A stretch of 64,000 bases of DNA from Stenogyne calaminthoides (Eukaryota > Streptophyta > Magnoliopsida > Lamiales > Lamiaceae): assembly GCA_037126765.1 (NCBI GenBank), contig JBBCBC010000026.1, positions 27,128,448 to 27,192,447 of the forward strand, written 5' to 3'. Below, piece by piece: positions 1 to 12,100 of the stretch. Made by a program: the position numbers and the translations under genes. Every line of letters starts with the position of its first letter. Within the stretch, counting starts at the first letter, position 1. The notes under the pieces were generated by a model. The model was not told the origin of the DNA, did no database searches, and saw only the letters and a program-made list of their open reading frames with translations.

Positions 1-1765
1 CAATCTCATGCTTCTAGCACGTTCACATAAGGTTCTGTTCATACGTTCTGCCACTCCGTTCTGCTGGGGGGTTCCTCTCACAGTTTTCTCCATTCGAATT
101 TCATTCGCCTCACGGAATTCTTTGAACTCACGGAGCTCGTATTCTCCACCATTATCAGATCTCAAACATTTCACTTTGAGACCCGTCTCAGTTTCTACAA
201 GGGCCTTTCACTTCCTGAAAGCATTAAAGGCATCAGACTTATTTTTCAGAAAATAAACCCATACCTTTCTCGTAGAGTCGTCAATGAAAGTCATGTAATA
301 TGATGCTCCACCAAGAGATGTCACTGGTGCTGGACCCCACAAGTCATTGTGGACCAACTCTAGCTTCTGCTGCTTCAAGGTTCTGCCTCCCTTAGAAAAA
401 CTCACCCTTTTCTGTTTTCCGAATACACAGTCCCCACATAACCCGATGTCAACTGTCTTGAGGTCTGACAGTTTACCCTTCGAACACATAACTTTCATCC
501 CTTTCTCACTCATGTGGCCAAGACGACAATGTCACAAATTTGCATTCCCTTTTTCACCTGCAAGAGCAATCTTCGTCCCCGGTGTTGTACGTCATGTATA
601 ACGTTCCTCCTTATTTTCTCGAGCCACTACCATTGCACCCTTGGATATCTTCCACATATTGCAAACCAAAGATCACATTGTAACCCTCATCATCAAGTTG
701 CCCTAATCGAAAGTAAATTCCTCTTCAATCTAGGAATATGTCTCACATCTCTCAAGCGCAAAGACCGGTTCCATTCGGTGTCTTGATCCAAACATCCCCC
801 TTCCCTATGATTTCCGGAGAGGCTCATCATCGCCAGAAGATAAACCTTCCCAAAATTCCCGAAGTGTAGGCTTCCATTACGTCGACCTGAAGACGCATTT
901 AATGAAACGATGCTCCAAAAATCTAACACCCAAGATTCTAGTGGATCGCTTATGCTCAAGATTAATGCATTTGAGACCTCATCAAATTGGCAACATTTGC
1001 TGAGTTGTCATCCTTCTTTGGTGCATTCGCTGGTGCCTTGCACTGGTTTTTGTAATGACCAAGTTCATGACAGTTGTAGCACTCAACTTGACTCTTGTCC
1101 TTCTTGGGCTTATCTTTACCCCTCGACTTTGATCTACCCCGATTAGATTTCCCTTTGGATTTCGACCGCCTCTCATTTCTGACTCAAGGCCGATCCGTGG
1201 CCACACCCAATTCTTTTTCTGCGAATTTCTTCGCCCATGATCAGATCTCTAACCTCAACAAATTTAAGTTTCACTTTACCTGCTGAAGCACTAACAGCCG
1301 TTACCGTCCCACTCCAACCTTCTGGTAAAGAAGACAACAAAATTAGGGCTTGAACCTCATCATCAAAATCAATCTCAACCGAGCTCAATTGGACTATGGT
1401 CATATTGAACTCGTTGAGATGATTGCCTACCACAGTATCCTCTGCCATCCTTAGGTTGAATAGCCGCATCAGATGAACCTTGTTCGCTGCGGACGACTTT
1501 TCATACATCTCAGTCAGAATCTCCAACATCTCCTTCGTGGTTTTTGCTTTTACTGTGTGTAGGGCGACGTTCCTGGATAACGATAGACGAACCACACTCA
1601 TCGCCTTCCTGTCCAGCAACATCCACTCATCGTCCTTCATATCTTTAGGTTTTGAACCCAAAGGTTGATACAGATCTTTACCGTACAGGTAATCCTCGAT
1701 CTGCAATTTCCAGAATCCAAAATCCGTTCCATCAAATTTCTCAACAGCGATTTCCCTTCAGCCAT
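1..1765 (-). pseudogene. Ty1/copia gag-pol remnant, copy A
   Basis: Decayed polyprotein of a Ty1/copia retrotransposon of the TNT1-94-like type, read on the minus strand. A UBN2-type gag begins at the ATG complementary to 1763-1765 (MAEGKS). It continues through the motifs LQIEDYLYGKDLYQPLGS and LSSLPEGWSGTVTAVSAS. A zinc-knuckle region, a GAG-pre-integrase region (LCGDCVFGKQKR) and the integrase core (LVHNDLWGP, FIDDSTRKVWVYF) follow. The second catalytic-region motif RSDNGGEY keeps its Asp near position 158. The frame is broken several times, and an in-frame TGA at 208-210 interrupts the integrase. The copy runs off the left edge, so its RT/RNase H part is not visible. It is a non-functional relic. 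Confidence 0.9.
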
Positions 1766-1799
1766 CGTAATTGCTCCCACCAGATTCTTTAAACCCGAT

Positions 1800-1812
1800 G
1801 CTCTAGATACCA
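1800..1812 (-). other. Primer binding site of copia copy A
   Basis: On the minus strand the bases read TGGTATCTAGAGC, two bases downstream of the LTR end. This is the usual plant copia primer site complementary to initiator tRNA-Met (consensus TGGTATCAGAGC) with one inserted or changed position. It fixes the orientation of the element and the inner edge of the LTR at 1815. Confidence 0.75.
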
Positions 1813-1814
1813 GT

Positions 1815-2221
1815 TGTTGGGAATTAAACTGCAATTATGGAGAAATTGAGAGAACAAGAAATTAAAGAACACAAATTTGGTTACCCAGTTCGTCAGTAAT
1901 TACTACGTCTGGGGGCACTATCAAGCCAGGAGATATACTAAATTTTCGAGTGATTCGCAAATACAACAATTCAATAGATATTTAAAGATGAAATTGGGCA
2001 AAAACCCTATATACCCCATCCTGGCCGAAACCCCGGACCGCTCGACCTCGCTCCTTGGTCGAGCGGAAGTGCTCGACCTCAACTGGTCGAGCGTCTTGTC
2101 TTCCCTGAAATTGGACGCGCTCGACCTCGCTCCTTGATCGAGCGAAAGTGTTCGACCTCAACTGGTCGAGTGCCTCTTGCTCCATGGACTCCTTCCCCAA
2201 CTCAGGCTCCATAACCCAACA
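1815..2221 (-). mobile_element. LTR of copia element, copy A
   Basis: This 407-bp LTR is bounded by TGTTGGG on the left and CCCAACA on the right, the inverted ends expected of a copia LTR. It lies directly beside the primer site and gag, so it is the 5' LTR of a minus-strand element. It holds a TATA-like TATATAG on the minus strand near 2010-2020. A GC-rich stretch at about 2038-2170 is built of repeated GCTCGACC / GGTCGAGC palindromic words. The same family occurs at 6662-7067 and, as an independent solo LTR, at 49050-49469. Confidence 0.85.
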
Positions 2222-2398
2222 TTAAGAAGCATGACTCAAAGTCAAATACCAAAGTGAAAATTCATCTCACAAATAAATCCGTCCCCATTATGTATATTAA
2301 TTTTGAATGTGGAACTAATTTGGTTATTAAATATTAAAGAGAATGCATGCATTTTGTTTTGTGATTGGATTAGTGAATAGACGTGTCATCATCTAATG

Positions 2399-2481
2399 TT
2401 GCAAGTTTCCACTTGCTCACCTGCTCACTACGTGTAGCCTCTGCATAACATTCGGGCTCACCACCATATGTCAACAATAAA
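2399..2481 (-). pseudogene. Copia pol fragment (start of the RT region)
   Basis: The minus strand encodes a short stretch resembling YGGEPECYAEATRSEQVSKW, the linker just ahead of the copia reverse transcriptase. It joins the polyprotein at 4339-4647 once the inserted solo LTR 2487-4333 is discounted. It ends abruptly at the duplication joint (2398/2399), so the catalytic RT and RNase H domains are missing from this copy. Confidence 0.75.
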
Positions 2482-2486
2482 TAATG

Positions 2487-4333
2487 TGTTGGGATTATAC
2501 TGGAAAGTATGTTTTTACTTTGTATAATCAAAACTGAATTTCAGACTTATTTACTGAAATAAATTGTTTATCACTGATGCTTTAAATATCATCGAATGTT
2601 ACATATATTTACTGCATAACTGTTCATTAAATAATACGTGTTACATTGTAGTTAATTTAGTGATATCAGATCACAGAAGATTAAATTAACAGTCCCTTGT
2701 AACTAAAAGTACACCATTCACGACCTAGATGGAAATGAACAATCCATCGTGAAAGGTTGAAGTGTAAGGCTCGGATTGGCTTGTCTTGACCAAGATATTA
2801 CATTAGTGCATGACTGATGCACTGAATAGGACCTACATGAGGACAAATTCTTCAGAACTGAATAAGGAAGAATTAGACCTCAGTGGTTCGTTATTTCTTA
2901 ATCTTCGTTCCTTAAATAGGATCACATGTGGTTGGTAACTATTGTTTTGACTTATCATGGGTAGAGAATCAACGAGATTCAATACTTTTTATCTTGGGCA
3001 ATATTATTGGTCACATGTGATTGCTAAAATTTAATACGGAGAATCGTGTGCAAGTACGTTTGTTCAATTTACCCCCTTGGGAGGTTCATAAGCTTTATCA
3101 TACCAAATCTTGCAAGTAGAACTAGTTTCCGGTATGGATAATAATGTTGAACCGTTCCTTAACCAAGGACAAAAGATATTAATTAACGGAAAACTATTTC
3201 AGTGGCTTGAATTAATTAATGAGCTAGATAATCTTAAACACAGGAAATAATAACCAGGAGCCATATTGACTGTAATATGGGTTAAGATGGATAGTGCAAT
3301 ATTAATTATGTAGTGGGATTAATTAATATTTATGGGCTTGAATAATATTGTGGCTCAATATTGATAATTCAAGATCCATTGGAAGATCAATCTTAATTCT
3401 CTAAAGGCCCCCTAAGTAGCCCAACATATAGTCCAATAACCTAAAAAAAGGTGTTTAAAATAAAATAAATATTGTTGCCTTATTTTTTTTCATGAAATTC
3501 AAATTTATGGATAAAATGGGAGAAAAGATTTTCTTTGAATTTTGTTATGGAATGAGGATATGTATTCTTGGAATACAAGATTATCTCATTAAATTCAAGA
3601 AATCTCCCACTTGGTTATCCATAGAGAAAATTTTGAAAATTTTGATAATTAAGGGAAAGAAAGATTTTCTTGATTTTCTTGAAAAGATATTATGTAAGAT
3701 ATGTATTTCTTGAAATACAAGAATATCTCATAAATTCAAGAAGATCCAAATCTTGGATTCTTGCCCTATAATTTGAAAATACTCCATAACAAAAAAAGTA
3801 GGTGGGATTTTGTGGAATATTATAATTATGGGAAAAAGAATATAGGAGATATATTCAAGATTTCTTGGAGATCAAGAAAAGATTTTCCCACATTGTTTTT
3901 TGCCCCAAAAATTTCGACCACCACTACTCTATAAATAGGAGATGATTCTTTCATTCCCAAGTATAATTCCATGTCTTTGAAAAAAAATTAGTAAATCCAC
4001 AAAGGTGGTGCAACATAATTTATTTTCCTTTTGTTAATTGTTCAAATAGCGTCTACCACCCGGATAGTCGAGCAAGGATTAAGGAATACTTGGGAAGTTC
4101 TTTTGGTGTGTCTAATAAACAAAGCCATTGCCGCCCCAAGAGGATGCGTTCACGTAAAACTCGTAGAAATTTCGCATCTCGTAGGATTTACGTGAATTGA
4201 TTATATGCATGATTTGATGTTGGATTATTATTTGAATTAATATAGGATTAATTCATGCTAGTAATAATTATAAGAATTAAATTTGTATTTAAATATTCAT
4301 CCCGAATAGATCTGTGCAACTTATTCCCCAACA
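2487..4333 (+). mobile_element. Solo LTR (1847 bp), different LTR family
   Basis: The element runs from TGTTGGGATT to TTCCCCAACA and is flanked by an exact 5-bp target duplication TAATG at 2482-2486 and 4334-4338. No gag or pol is present, so it is a solo LTR left by recombination between two LTRs. A TATA box (CTATAAATA) lies at 3929-3937 on the plus strand, which fixes the orientation. The insertion splits the minus-strand copia pol. Removing it restores adjacency of the pieces at 4339 and 2481. Confidence 0.9.
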
Positions 4334-4338
4334 TAATG

Positions 4339-6612
4339 AAGAGAAGGTGAATACCTATCAGGAGATCTATGTTCTCTCGTGGATCTCCACAACGGAATTG
4401 TTGGTGGTAGTGTACGTGGTTCTTCCTCAACAATCACCTGATCATCTTGAACCTCCTTGCTCCCACCTGAGTTCGAAATGTCTAACTCAACAACTTGAGT
4501 CTCAGAACCAACTACTTTGGATGTACCCGACCTGTCTTTGTACAAAATCTGTTCATTAAATAAGACGTCTCGACTATGAATTATCTTTCGATTCTCCTCA
4601 TCCCAAAATCGATAACCGAATTCATCACCGCCATATCCAATAAACATACACTAAACAGATTTATCATCCAATTTACTTCTACTAGTAGCATCAATATGAA
4701 CATATGAAACACACTCAAATACTCGAAGAAAAGACTGATTTATCTCCTTAACAGACCAAGCCTCCTCTGGTATGCCATTTTCCAAGGAGTTGAGGGTCCT
4801 CTCTGTTTTATAAAGTAAATGCTAAGTGTTAATATTAAAAAACATCTTGCAGCCCACACTTCAATCTCATGCTTCTAGCACGTTCACATAAGGTTCTGTT
4901 CATACGTTCTGCCACTCCGTTCTGCTTGGGGGTTCCTCTCACAGTTTTCTCCATTCGAATTTCATTCGCCTCACAGAATTCTTTGAACTCACGGAGCTCG
5001 TACTCTCCACCATTATTAGATCTCAAACATTTCACTTTGAGACCCGTCTCAGTTTCTACAAGGGCCTTTCACTTCCTGAAAGCATTAAAGGCATCAGACT
5101 TATTTTTCATAAAATAAACCCATACCTTTCTCGTAGAGTCGTCAATGAAAGTCATGTAATATGATGCTCCACCAAGAGATGTCACTGGTGCTGGACCCCA
5201 CAAGTCATTGTGGACCAACTCTAGCTTCTGCTGCTTCAAGGTTCTGCCTCCCTTCGAAAAACTCACCCTTTTCTGTTTTCCGAATACACAGTCCCCACAT
5301 AACCCGATGTCAACTGTCTTGAGGTCTGACAGTTTACCCTTCGAACACATAACTTTCATCCCTTTCTCACTCATGTGGCCAAGACGACAATGTCACAAAT
5401 TTGCATTCCCTTTTTCACCTGCAAGAGCAATGCTGTCCCGGGTGTTGTCTGTCATGTATAACGTTCCCTCCTTATTTTCTCGAGCCACTACCATTGCACC
5501 CTTGGATATCTTCCACATATTGCAACCAAAGATCACATTGTAACCCTCATCATCAAGTTGCCCCACTGAAAGTAAATTCCTCTTCAATCTAGGAATATGT
5601 CTCACATCTCTCAACTGCAAGACAGTTCCATTCGGTGTCTTGATCCAAACATCCCCCTTCCCTATGATTTCCAGAGGCTCATCATCAGCAAGATAAACCT
5701 TCCCAAAATTCCCAGAAGTGTAGCCTTCCATTACGTCAGCCCTGCTGCACGAATGAAACGATGCCCCAAAATCTAACACCCAAGATTCTAGTGGACTGCT
5801 TACGCTCAAGATTAATGCATTTGAGACCTCTTCAGTGGCAGCATTTGCTGAGTTATCATCCTTCTTTGGTGCATTCGCTGGTGCCTTGCACTGGTTTTTG
5901 TAATGACAAAGTTCATGACAGTTGTAGCACTCAACTTGACTCTTGTCCTTCTTGGACTTATCTTTACCCCTCGACTTTGATCTACCCCGATTAGATTTCC
6001 TTTGGATTACGACCGCCTCTTTTCTGCACTTAAATTTGATCGATCGTGGCCACACCCAATTCGTTCCTGCGAATTTCTTCGCCCATGATCAGATCTCTAA
6101 CCTCAACAAATTTAAGTTTCACTTTACCTGCTTTGAAGCACTTTTGGTAATTACCGTATTCCACTCCAACTTTACGGTAAAAAGACAACAAAATTAGGGT
6201 TTGAACCTCATCATCAAAATCAATCTCAACAAGAGCTCAATCGACTATGGTCATATTGAACTCGTTGAGATGATTACTACCACAATATCCTCTGCCATCC
6301 CTAGGTTGAATAAGCGATCAGATGAACCTTGTTCGCTGCGGACGGCTTTTCATACATCTCAGTCAGAATCTCCAACATCTCCTTCGTGGTTTTTGCTTTT
6401 ACTGTGTGTAGGGCGACGTTCCTGGATAACGATAGACGAACCACACTCATCGCGCCCGTCCGGAACATCCACTCATCGTCCTTCATATTTTTAGGTTTTG
6501 AACCCAAAGGTTGATACAGATCTTTACCGTGCAGGTAATCCTCGATCTGCAATTTCCATAATCCAAAATCCGTTCCATCAAATTTCTCAACAGACGATTT
6601 ACCTTCAGCCAT
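4339..6612 (-). pseudogene. Ty1/copia gag-pol remnant, copy B
   Basis: This is the second copy of the same minus-strand copia polyprotein. Gag starts at the ATG complementary to 6610-6612 (MAEGKSSVEKFDGTDFGLW). A CX2CX4HX4C zinc knuckle lies near 5884-5935. GAG-pre-integrase and integrase occupy about 4835-5374, and the integrase C-terminal region (CVFIGYGGDEFGYR-like) lies at 4321-4647. A TGA at 5069-5071 matches the stop at 208-210 in copy A. The catalytic-region motif RSDNGGEY reads RSNNGGEY, so the Asp is lost. Frameshifts occur in gag. The element is dead. Confidence 0.9.
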
Positions 6613-6661
6613 CGTAATTGCTCCCACCAGATTCTTTAAACCCGATGCTCTAGATACCAGT

Positions 6662-7067
6662 TGTTGGGAATTAAACTGCAATTATGGAGAAATTGAGAGA
6701 ACAAGAAATTAAAGAACACAAATTTTGGTTACCCGGTTAAATCGATAATTACTACGCCCGGGGGGCACTATCAAGCCGGAGATATACTAAATTTTCGAAA
6801 GTGATTCGCAAATACAACAATTCAATAGATATTTAAAGATGAAATTGGGCAAAAACCTATATACCCCGTCGCCGAAACCGGGACCGCTCGACCTCGCTCT
6901 CCTTGGTCGGCGGAAGTGCTTCGACCTCAACGGGTCGGCGTCTTGTCTTCCCCGAAATTGGGCGCTTCGACCTCGCTCCTTGATCGAGCGAAAGTGTTTG
7001 ACCTCAACTAGTCGAGCGCCTCTTGCTCCCTGGACTCCTTCCCCAACTCAGGCTCCATAACCCAACA
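6662..7067 (-). mobile_element. LTR of copia element, copy B
   Basis: This 406-bp LTR runs from TGTTGGG to CCCAACA and is homologous to 1815-2221. It is followed by the same flank (TTAAGAAGCATGACTC) as copy A. The GCTCGACC/GGTCGAGC words are partly destroyed here (for example GGTCGGCGG replaces GGTCGAGCGG). A TATA-like motif is retained near 6855. Confidence 0.85.
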
Positions 7068-7527
7068 TTAAGAAGCATGACTCAAAGTCAAATACCAAAG
7101 TGAAAATTCATCTCACAAATAAATCCGTCCCCATTATGTATATTAATTTTGAATGTGGAACTAATTTGGTTATTAAATATTAAAGAGAATGCATGCATTT
7201 TGTTTTGTGATTGGATTAGTGAATAGACGTGTCATCATCTAATGAGACATGAGGACATATCCTTCATTTGGGCTGGGCTTTGATTTGTACTCGATAGTTA
7301 AAGCAAAGGAATATTGGGTTGAAAATTTGGGGTCTGGGGGATTGTTTTTTCATTTATTTTTTACCCCATAAAGATTGAATAAAATTGTTCAACGGAATCT
7401 ATACGTGTACCATGCATGAGATGAGATATATTTTATTTACTTTTGAAAATAACACAATAATTTAAAAGAAAAAATAATACTAGTATTTAAAATGGTTTTT
7501 TAGAGTGAAATATCCCTGTGCACCAGG

Positions 7528-8259
7528 CAGGGGTGGACGCAGAAAAATAGTCCAGCCAGGGCGGAAAAAGAAATCGATAAAAAAAATTTAATCAATTTTT
7601 TTTATAATTAATTAATATTTTGAATTACAATAGACCATGTCGGTTTACTAAATAAACATTCATTTATAATCGCGTCTAATTTTTACACTACAAGTAATAA
7701 CGAATAGGCTACAATTTTTTTTAATATGACTATGTAATTTTTCAAAAAAATAATTTCATCCTTAAATAATGAATGCTCACAAATTTTTAACATTCTAGTA
7801 GACAAGCATATTGTCTACAAATATGCCAAAGAATTATTAAAGAAAAATAAATTATCTATGAGCAAATTGTCTATACATTTATAATTTTCGTAAATAAACA
7901 AATTATTTATACAAATAATAATGCAGAAATTTTATATTTCCGTAGACAATTACATTTCCAATATGGAGTAATTTGGAATTGTCTACAAATAAATTTATCT
8001 ATGAGTTACTTTTTCGGACTGAAAAATATCCATATCATTAGAAAAATTTATAGGCGGCAATTCTCACTATTTAAGAATAAATTATTTTTGTTAAAAATTT
8101 CGTAGGCATGTTGAGGCATGTTGAAAAATTTCATAGACAAATACTTATTTTTTTGTATTTATGAAATTTTAAATTTTTTAAGGAATATATATTGTATTTA
8201 GCACCGAAAATTGAGGTGGGACAATTGCCCCACCTTGCCCTTGAGTGTGTCCACCAGTG
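7528..8259. mobile_element. Non-autonomous hAT element with 8-bp target duplication
   Basis: The ends are CAGGGGTGGACGCA on the left and GTGTCCACCAGTG on the right, imperfect inverted repeats of the plant hAT type. Flanking bases 7520-7527 and 8260-8267 are an exact 8-bp duplication, GCACCAGG, the length hAT transposases make. The 732-bp interior is AT-rich, codes for nothing, and contains scattered palindromic pairs of GTCTAC/GTAGAC and ATTGTCTA words. Confidence 0.85.
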
Positions 8260-8652
8260 GCACCAGGTGCAATTCATAATGTATTTTAAAAATATACATA
8301 AATATAATTTTTTACACTAAAACGGTCTATAGTATATTTTTACAATTTATTTGCACTAAAACAAACCACTTCTTTAAACTAAAATTTGCACATTTTTTAA
8401 TATAAATAAATTATATGTTGCAGTGCAATACACATTCTAGTATAAAAAAATTATACATTTTTATATATTATATAATTTTAAAATTATACCATGAATTGTT
8501 AAATGTTATCGCAACACGTTAGGATTGCATCAAACACTATTCTATTTTCTCTATAGTTTCCATTTGCAATGGTCAAACTTTATCATTGTCATTTAAAATG
8601 TTCGGTTCGCATGTCGCACCTATTAAGCACAATTTACGAAATATAATTTATA

Positions 8653-8923
8653 CTCCCTCCATCATATTTTTTATTATTCATTTACTGTAAACATAAAAAT
8701 TAAAAAAAAATAGAAGATAATAATATTGAATGGTGTAAAGTGGGTAAAGTGAATTTGATGGAGGGAAATAATAGTATTAAATGGTGTAAAGTAAGTTTGA
8801 TGGAGATAAATAATAGTATTATATAGTATTAAATGTTGCTTTATTGTCTTATTTAAAAATGGATAAACAAAATTAGAACGACTATTTATGAAAATCGAAT
8901 AATCAAAATCAGGACGGAGGGAG
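8653..8923. mobile_element. Stowaway-like MITE, family a
   Basis: CTCCCTCC...GGACGGAGGGAG inverted ends flanked by TA dinucleotides (8651-8652, 8924-8925), as expected of Tc1/mariner-derived Stowaway MITEs. The interior repeats the phrase AATGGTGTAAAGT twice. The same family is found at 51715-51976. There is no coding capacity. Confidence 0.8.
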
Positions 8924-9160
8924 TATAATTTATCAGTTAAAAAATCATACTAGTGATCAAATCAAAACTTATTTTGGAACAACCTGACCGCTTTTATTTA
9001 AAATAATTGAATTTATTTACTGATAAAAAGAAAAAGGGTTGATGATAGGAACTAGAAAAGTATTTAAGGGACCGAATTGTAATTTTCCAGCAATTTAGAG
9101 TATCTAGTTCCTTTCCCCGCCGATAGTTCACAACACTCGCGTAAGCTTTCGCCGCAAGAA

Positions 9161-12100
9161 ATGGAAGAAGAGTTTTCCGTCGATCCCTCTCACCTACTCG
9201 AAGCTGCTTCCGATTTCGCTCAACAATTAGGTTTTCTCCATTTCTTCCTTCGCACATGGAATCTGTATAACGTTTTTATGTTAATCAATTTTTGAACTGT
9301 AAATTTAGCGCGATTGCTTGATTTCAGGTACTCTTTCCGATGCTTCAGCCCAGGAATTCCTGAACCGCTTTCCTCTTCCTGCTATTATTAGGTAAATTTC
9401 GAAAATCTTCTCAGTTTATAGATACATGCAGTTGTATGTAACCTCATAAATTGTATATATGGTGTAGTTACTTTTTTAAGGAGAAGAGTGTGTATTTTGG
9501 TGAATAATTGAGGTTTACGGCGTTTTCATTTGACGCGTTTGAAAATTTTGAATAGTGCTTTGCAAACCAATGTGGATTACCCTGGTCTGGAACGTGCTTT
9601 GGTCGACTGTTTGGAAAGGATATTCAGAACTAAATATGGAGCATCACTTATCCCGCATTTTATGGTATGGTTATAATTGATTATTGTCAAATTTCCGAAT
9701 TAGTTTCTACTTTCTGGTTACTATTTTGTCAATTGATGGAATGAGTCGATGTTAACTCATTACATGAACAATCTTGAAATTCTGCTGCTTGTCAAATTTA
9801 TATCTGGAGTTCTTTTCCTTGTTGATTGTTGTACGCTCGACACATGTTTGTACTGATCTTGATGCTGTATCCCCATAACACCTCTCCGATTATGCATTTA
9901 CCCCAAGTGAAACATTCATATACGATTGAAAAGTTGTTAAGCCTTGAAAATGGATTCTGTCCACATTCACATGCCTGATTGTTTAGGTTTTGCTTTTTTT
10001 GAGATATTTTTGGCTCGTGCGTGCCCGAGTGAACACTGATATTACTTTGTAGTCTGAATACTTGTGTTTCTTTTGTTTCAGCCTTTTGTTTTAGTTGGTC
10101 TTGGGGCAGATTCTCAAAACGTGAAACGGCTGGCCTGCATATCTGTAAGTACAAAATGTATTTTCTTTAGTTTATACATCAGAATCTTTGAACTTAAAAG
10201 AAATAATAATCATTTTATTGTATTTTCGTTTCTTTTATTGCAATTTTATTGTCTGGTGCACATTATTGGGAAATGTGATTCCAATTCTGACATGACAAAC
10301 ACCTTTCCAGATATCAAGTCTATTGGAAAATACAGATAAGAGGATTGTGGTGCAGCTAGTTCTTCAACATGGTGTATATCCCCTTCTGCTTGGTTGCTTG
10401 ATTGATGGGTATTTAGCTTTTAATGTGTACTACATTTACTCAGTCTTGTCTTGTCAGCATTCTCTTCTCTCCTTATAAGGAATTTCATTAAACATAAAGA
10501 TAATATGAAGAGGGATCACTTCTGTTTTAAACTTTAAAAAAACAGAAAAAAACTGGCAATGCTGCAGGGTGTAGCATATGTCAGGCAGCACCATAAAAAT
10601 CTTGATGATTTATATGATAATGTCCATCATTATCAGCCAGATAGAACATAGTTCTTTGATGTGCTACAGTCCCAAATGTGTTGCTCTCCAATGGCATATT
10701 CTTTAATCATGTTGCAAAACTATCTTCTTTAACCAGGTTGTGTATGTGGAAAACATGATACTTAATTTAGTTGCATTGCGCACTTCTTATTCCAATCTGG
10801 TAATTAGTTGAGAAAAATGGAAGTTATTTCTGTTAATACTTTTCATATAATTATTATTTCGAAACCATATGATTTTGGCTTTATGTGTAGCTTCTATCAT
10901 ATGCATAGCTAAAAAAATCTTCTCAGTCCTGGTGTTCTCTTGTTATTTGAACCATACAAAACCAAATTTAATTGTTTTTTGTAGTGATGAACAAGTCGCT
11001 TCTGCATCTACGGATGCAATTAAAGCCTTGGCTAGCTATCCGGAAGGCATGGTGTGCACCTGATTACTGCCTCCTTTTATTGATTTTCTCTAATCTTACA
11101 GTGAATAATATAATAATTTTTCTGCTGATTATAACTCTGTAATTTTTTTCCAGGGTATCATCTTTTCAGCAAATACCGATGATGCGACACATCTTGAAAG
11201 CTTAGCAGCAAAATCTTCATCACTGGTATGTTATTACTTATTAGGGTATGTCCTCAATAGAATTTCTGCCAGATAGGGTCAGAAGATGGACTACAAGTCC
11301 CTGTTTCTTCACCAAAATGTCTCTTATTTAAGCTCCCATCCCATTATCATATAGTGTTTGTGTTAAGGCTATACGTTTTGAATGTTTCACTGGGGGTCAT
11401 TTCTCTGTTATTCTGAGGGTTGATGTGAAGAAGAATGGCTTTACTTGGCTGTATGTAATGTTTTATATTCCCATGACCTATTCATTACGGTTCGTGTGCT
11501 TGGATCATGGTTGCGATAATTTGAATTCGTCTTCTCTGATTTTTGTTTGGAATGTCTGTAGGGAAGGGTCCGAGTTCTGGCCTTGATGGTTAAGCTTTTC
11601 TCTATGTCAAGCTCAGTGGCATCAGAAGTCTCAAAATCAAATCTTCTGAATCTATTGGAAGCAGAAGTTGCAAATTCAAATGACACTTTAGTAACTTTGA
11701 GTGTGCTGGAACTTATATATGAGGTGTGGTTCTGATCCTGTGTGAACTTCGGCATCCACATTCTTGCATAACTTTTTCAGCCGATTGATATATCTTTGTC
11801 ACCACTAATCTGATATCAAGTCCAATTGTTTTATTCTTGCTTGCTAGTGTTTCAACTGACACCACACTGAACCTTAGCAAAAATTATGGACTCTATTTAT
11901 TACTGCCATTGTGAGAGTAAGCTTGCAAGATGAAGCGAGAAGCAAATGATTGTAAAAGGGATGTATAATCAAGACTGTAGATTCTGTTATGTTTTTGAAA
12001 GAGTGGAGTTACAGGCTGTCTTGAAGCCATGGGGTTGAAGAAACATAATTAAACTTCTGAACTGAGAAATGCAACCATCTTTTAAACTAGGCTTCCTTGT

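Larger units (their letters stand above)
2399..7244. repeat. Tandem duplication unit B (copia fragment plus flank)
   Basis: Bases 1-2398 match 4862-7244 along their whole length, including about 175 bp of non-element flank beyond the LTR. Both copies share sequence up to ATCTAATG (ending 2398 and 7244) and then diverge. After 2398 the sequence jumps back into the RT part of the copia pol. This is the signature of a tandem duplication whose unit is 2399-7244. Its left partner is copy A, which starts outside the window. The visible copies differ by many small indels and substitutions, so the event is not recent, or one copy is poorly assembled. Confidence 0.8.
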
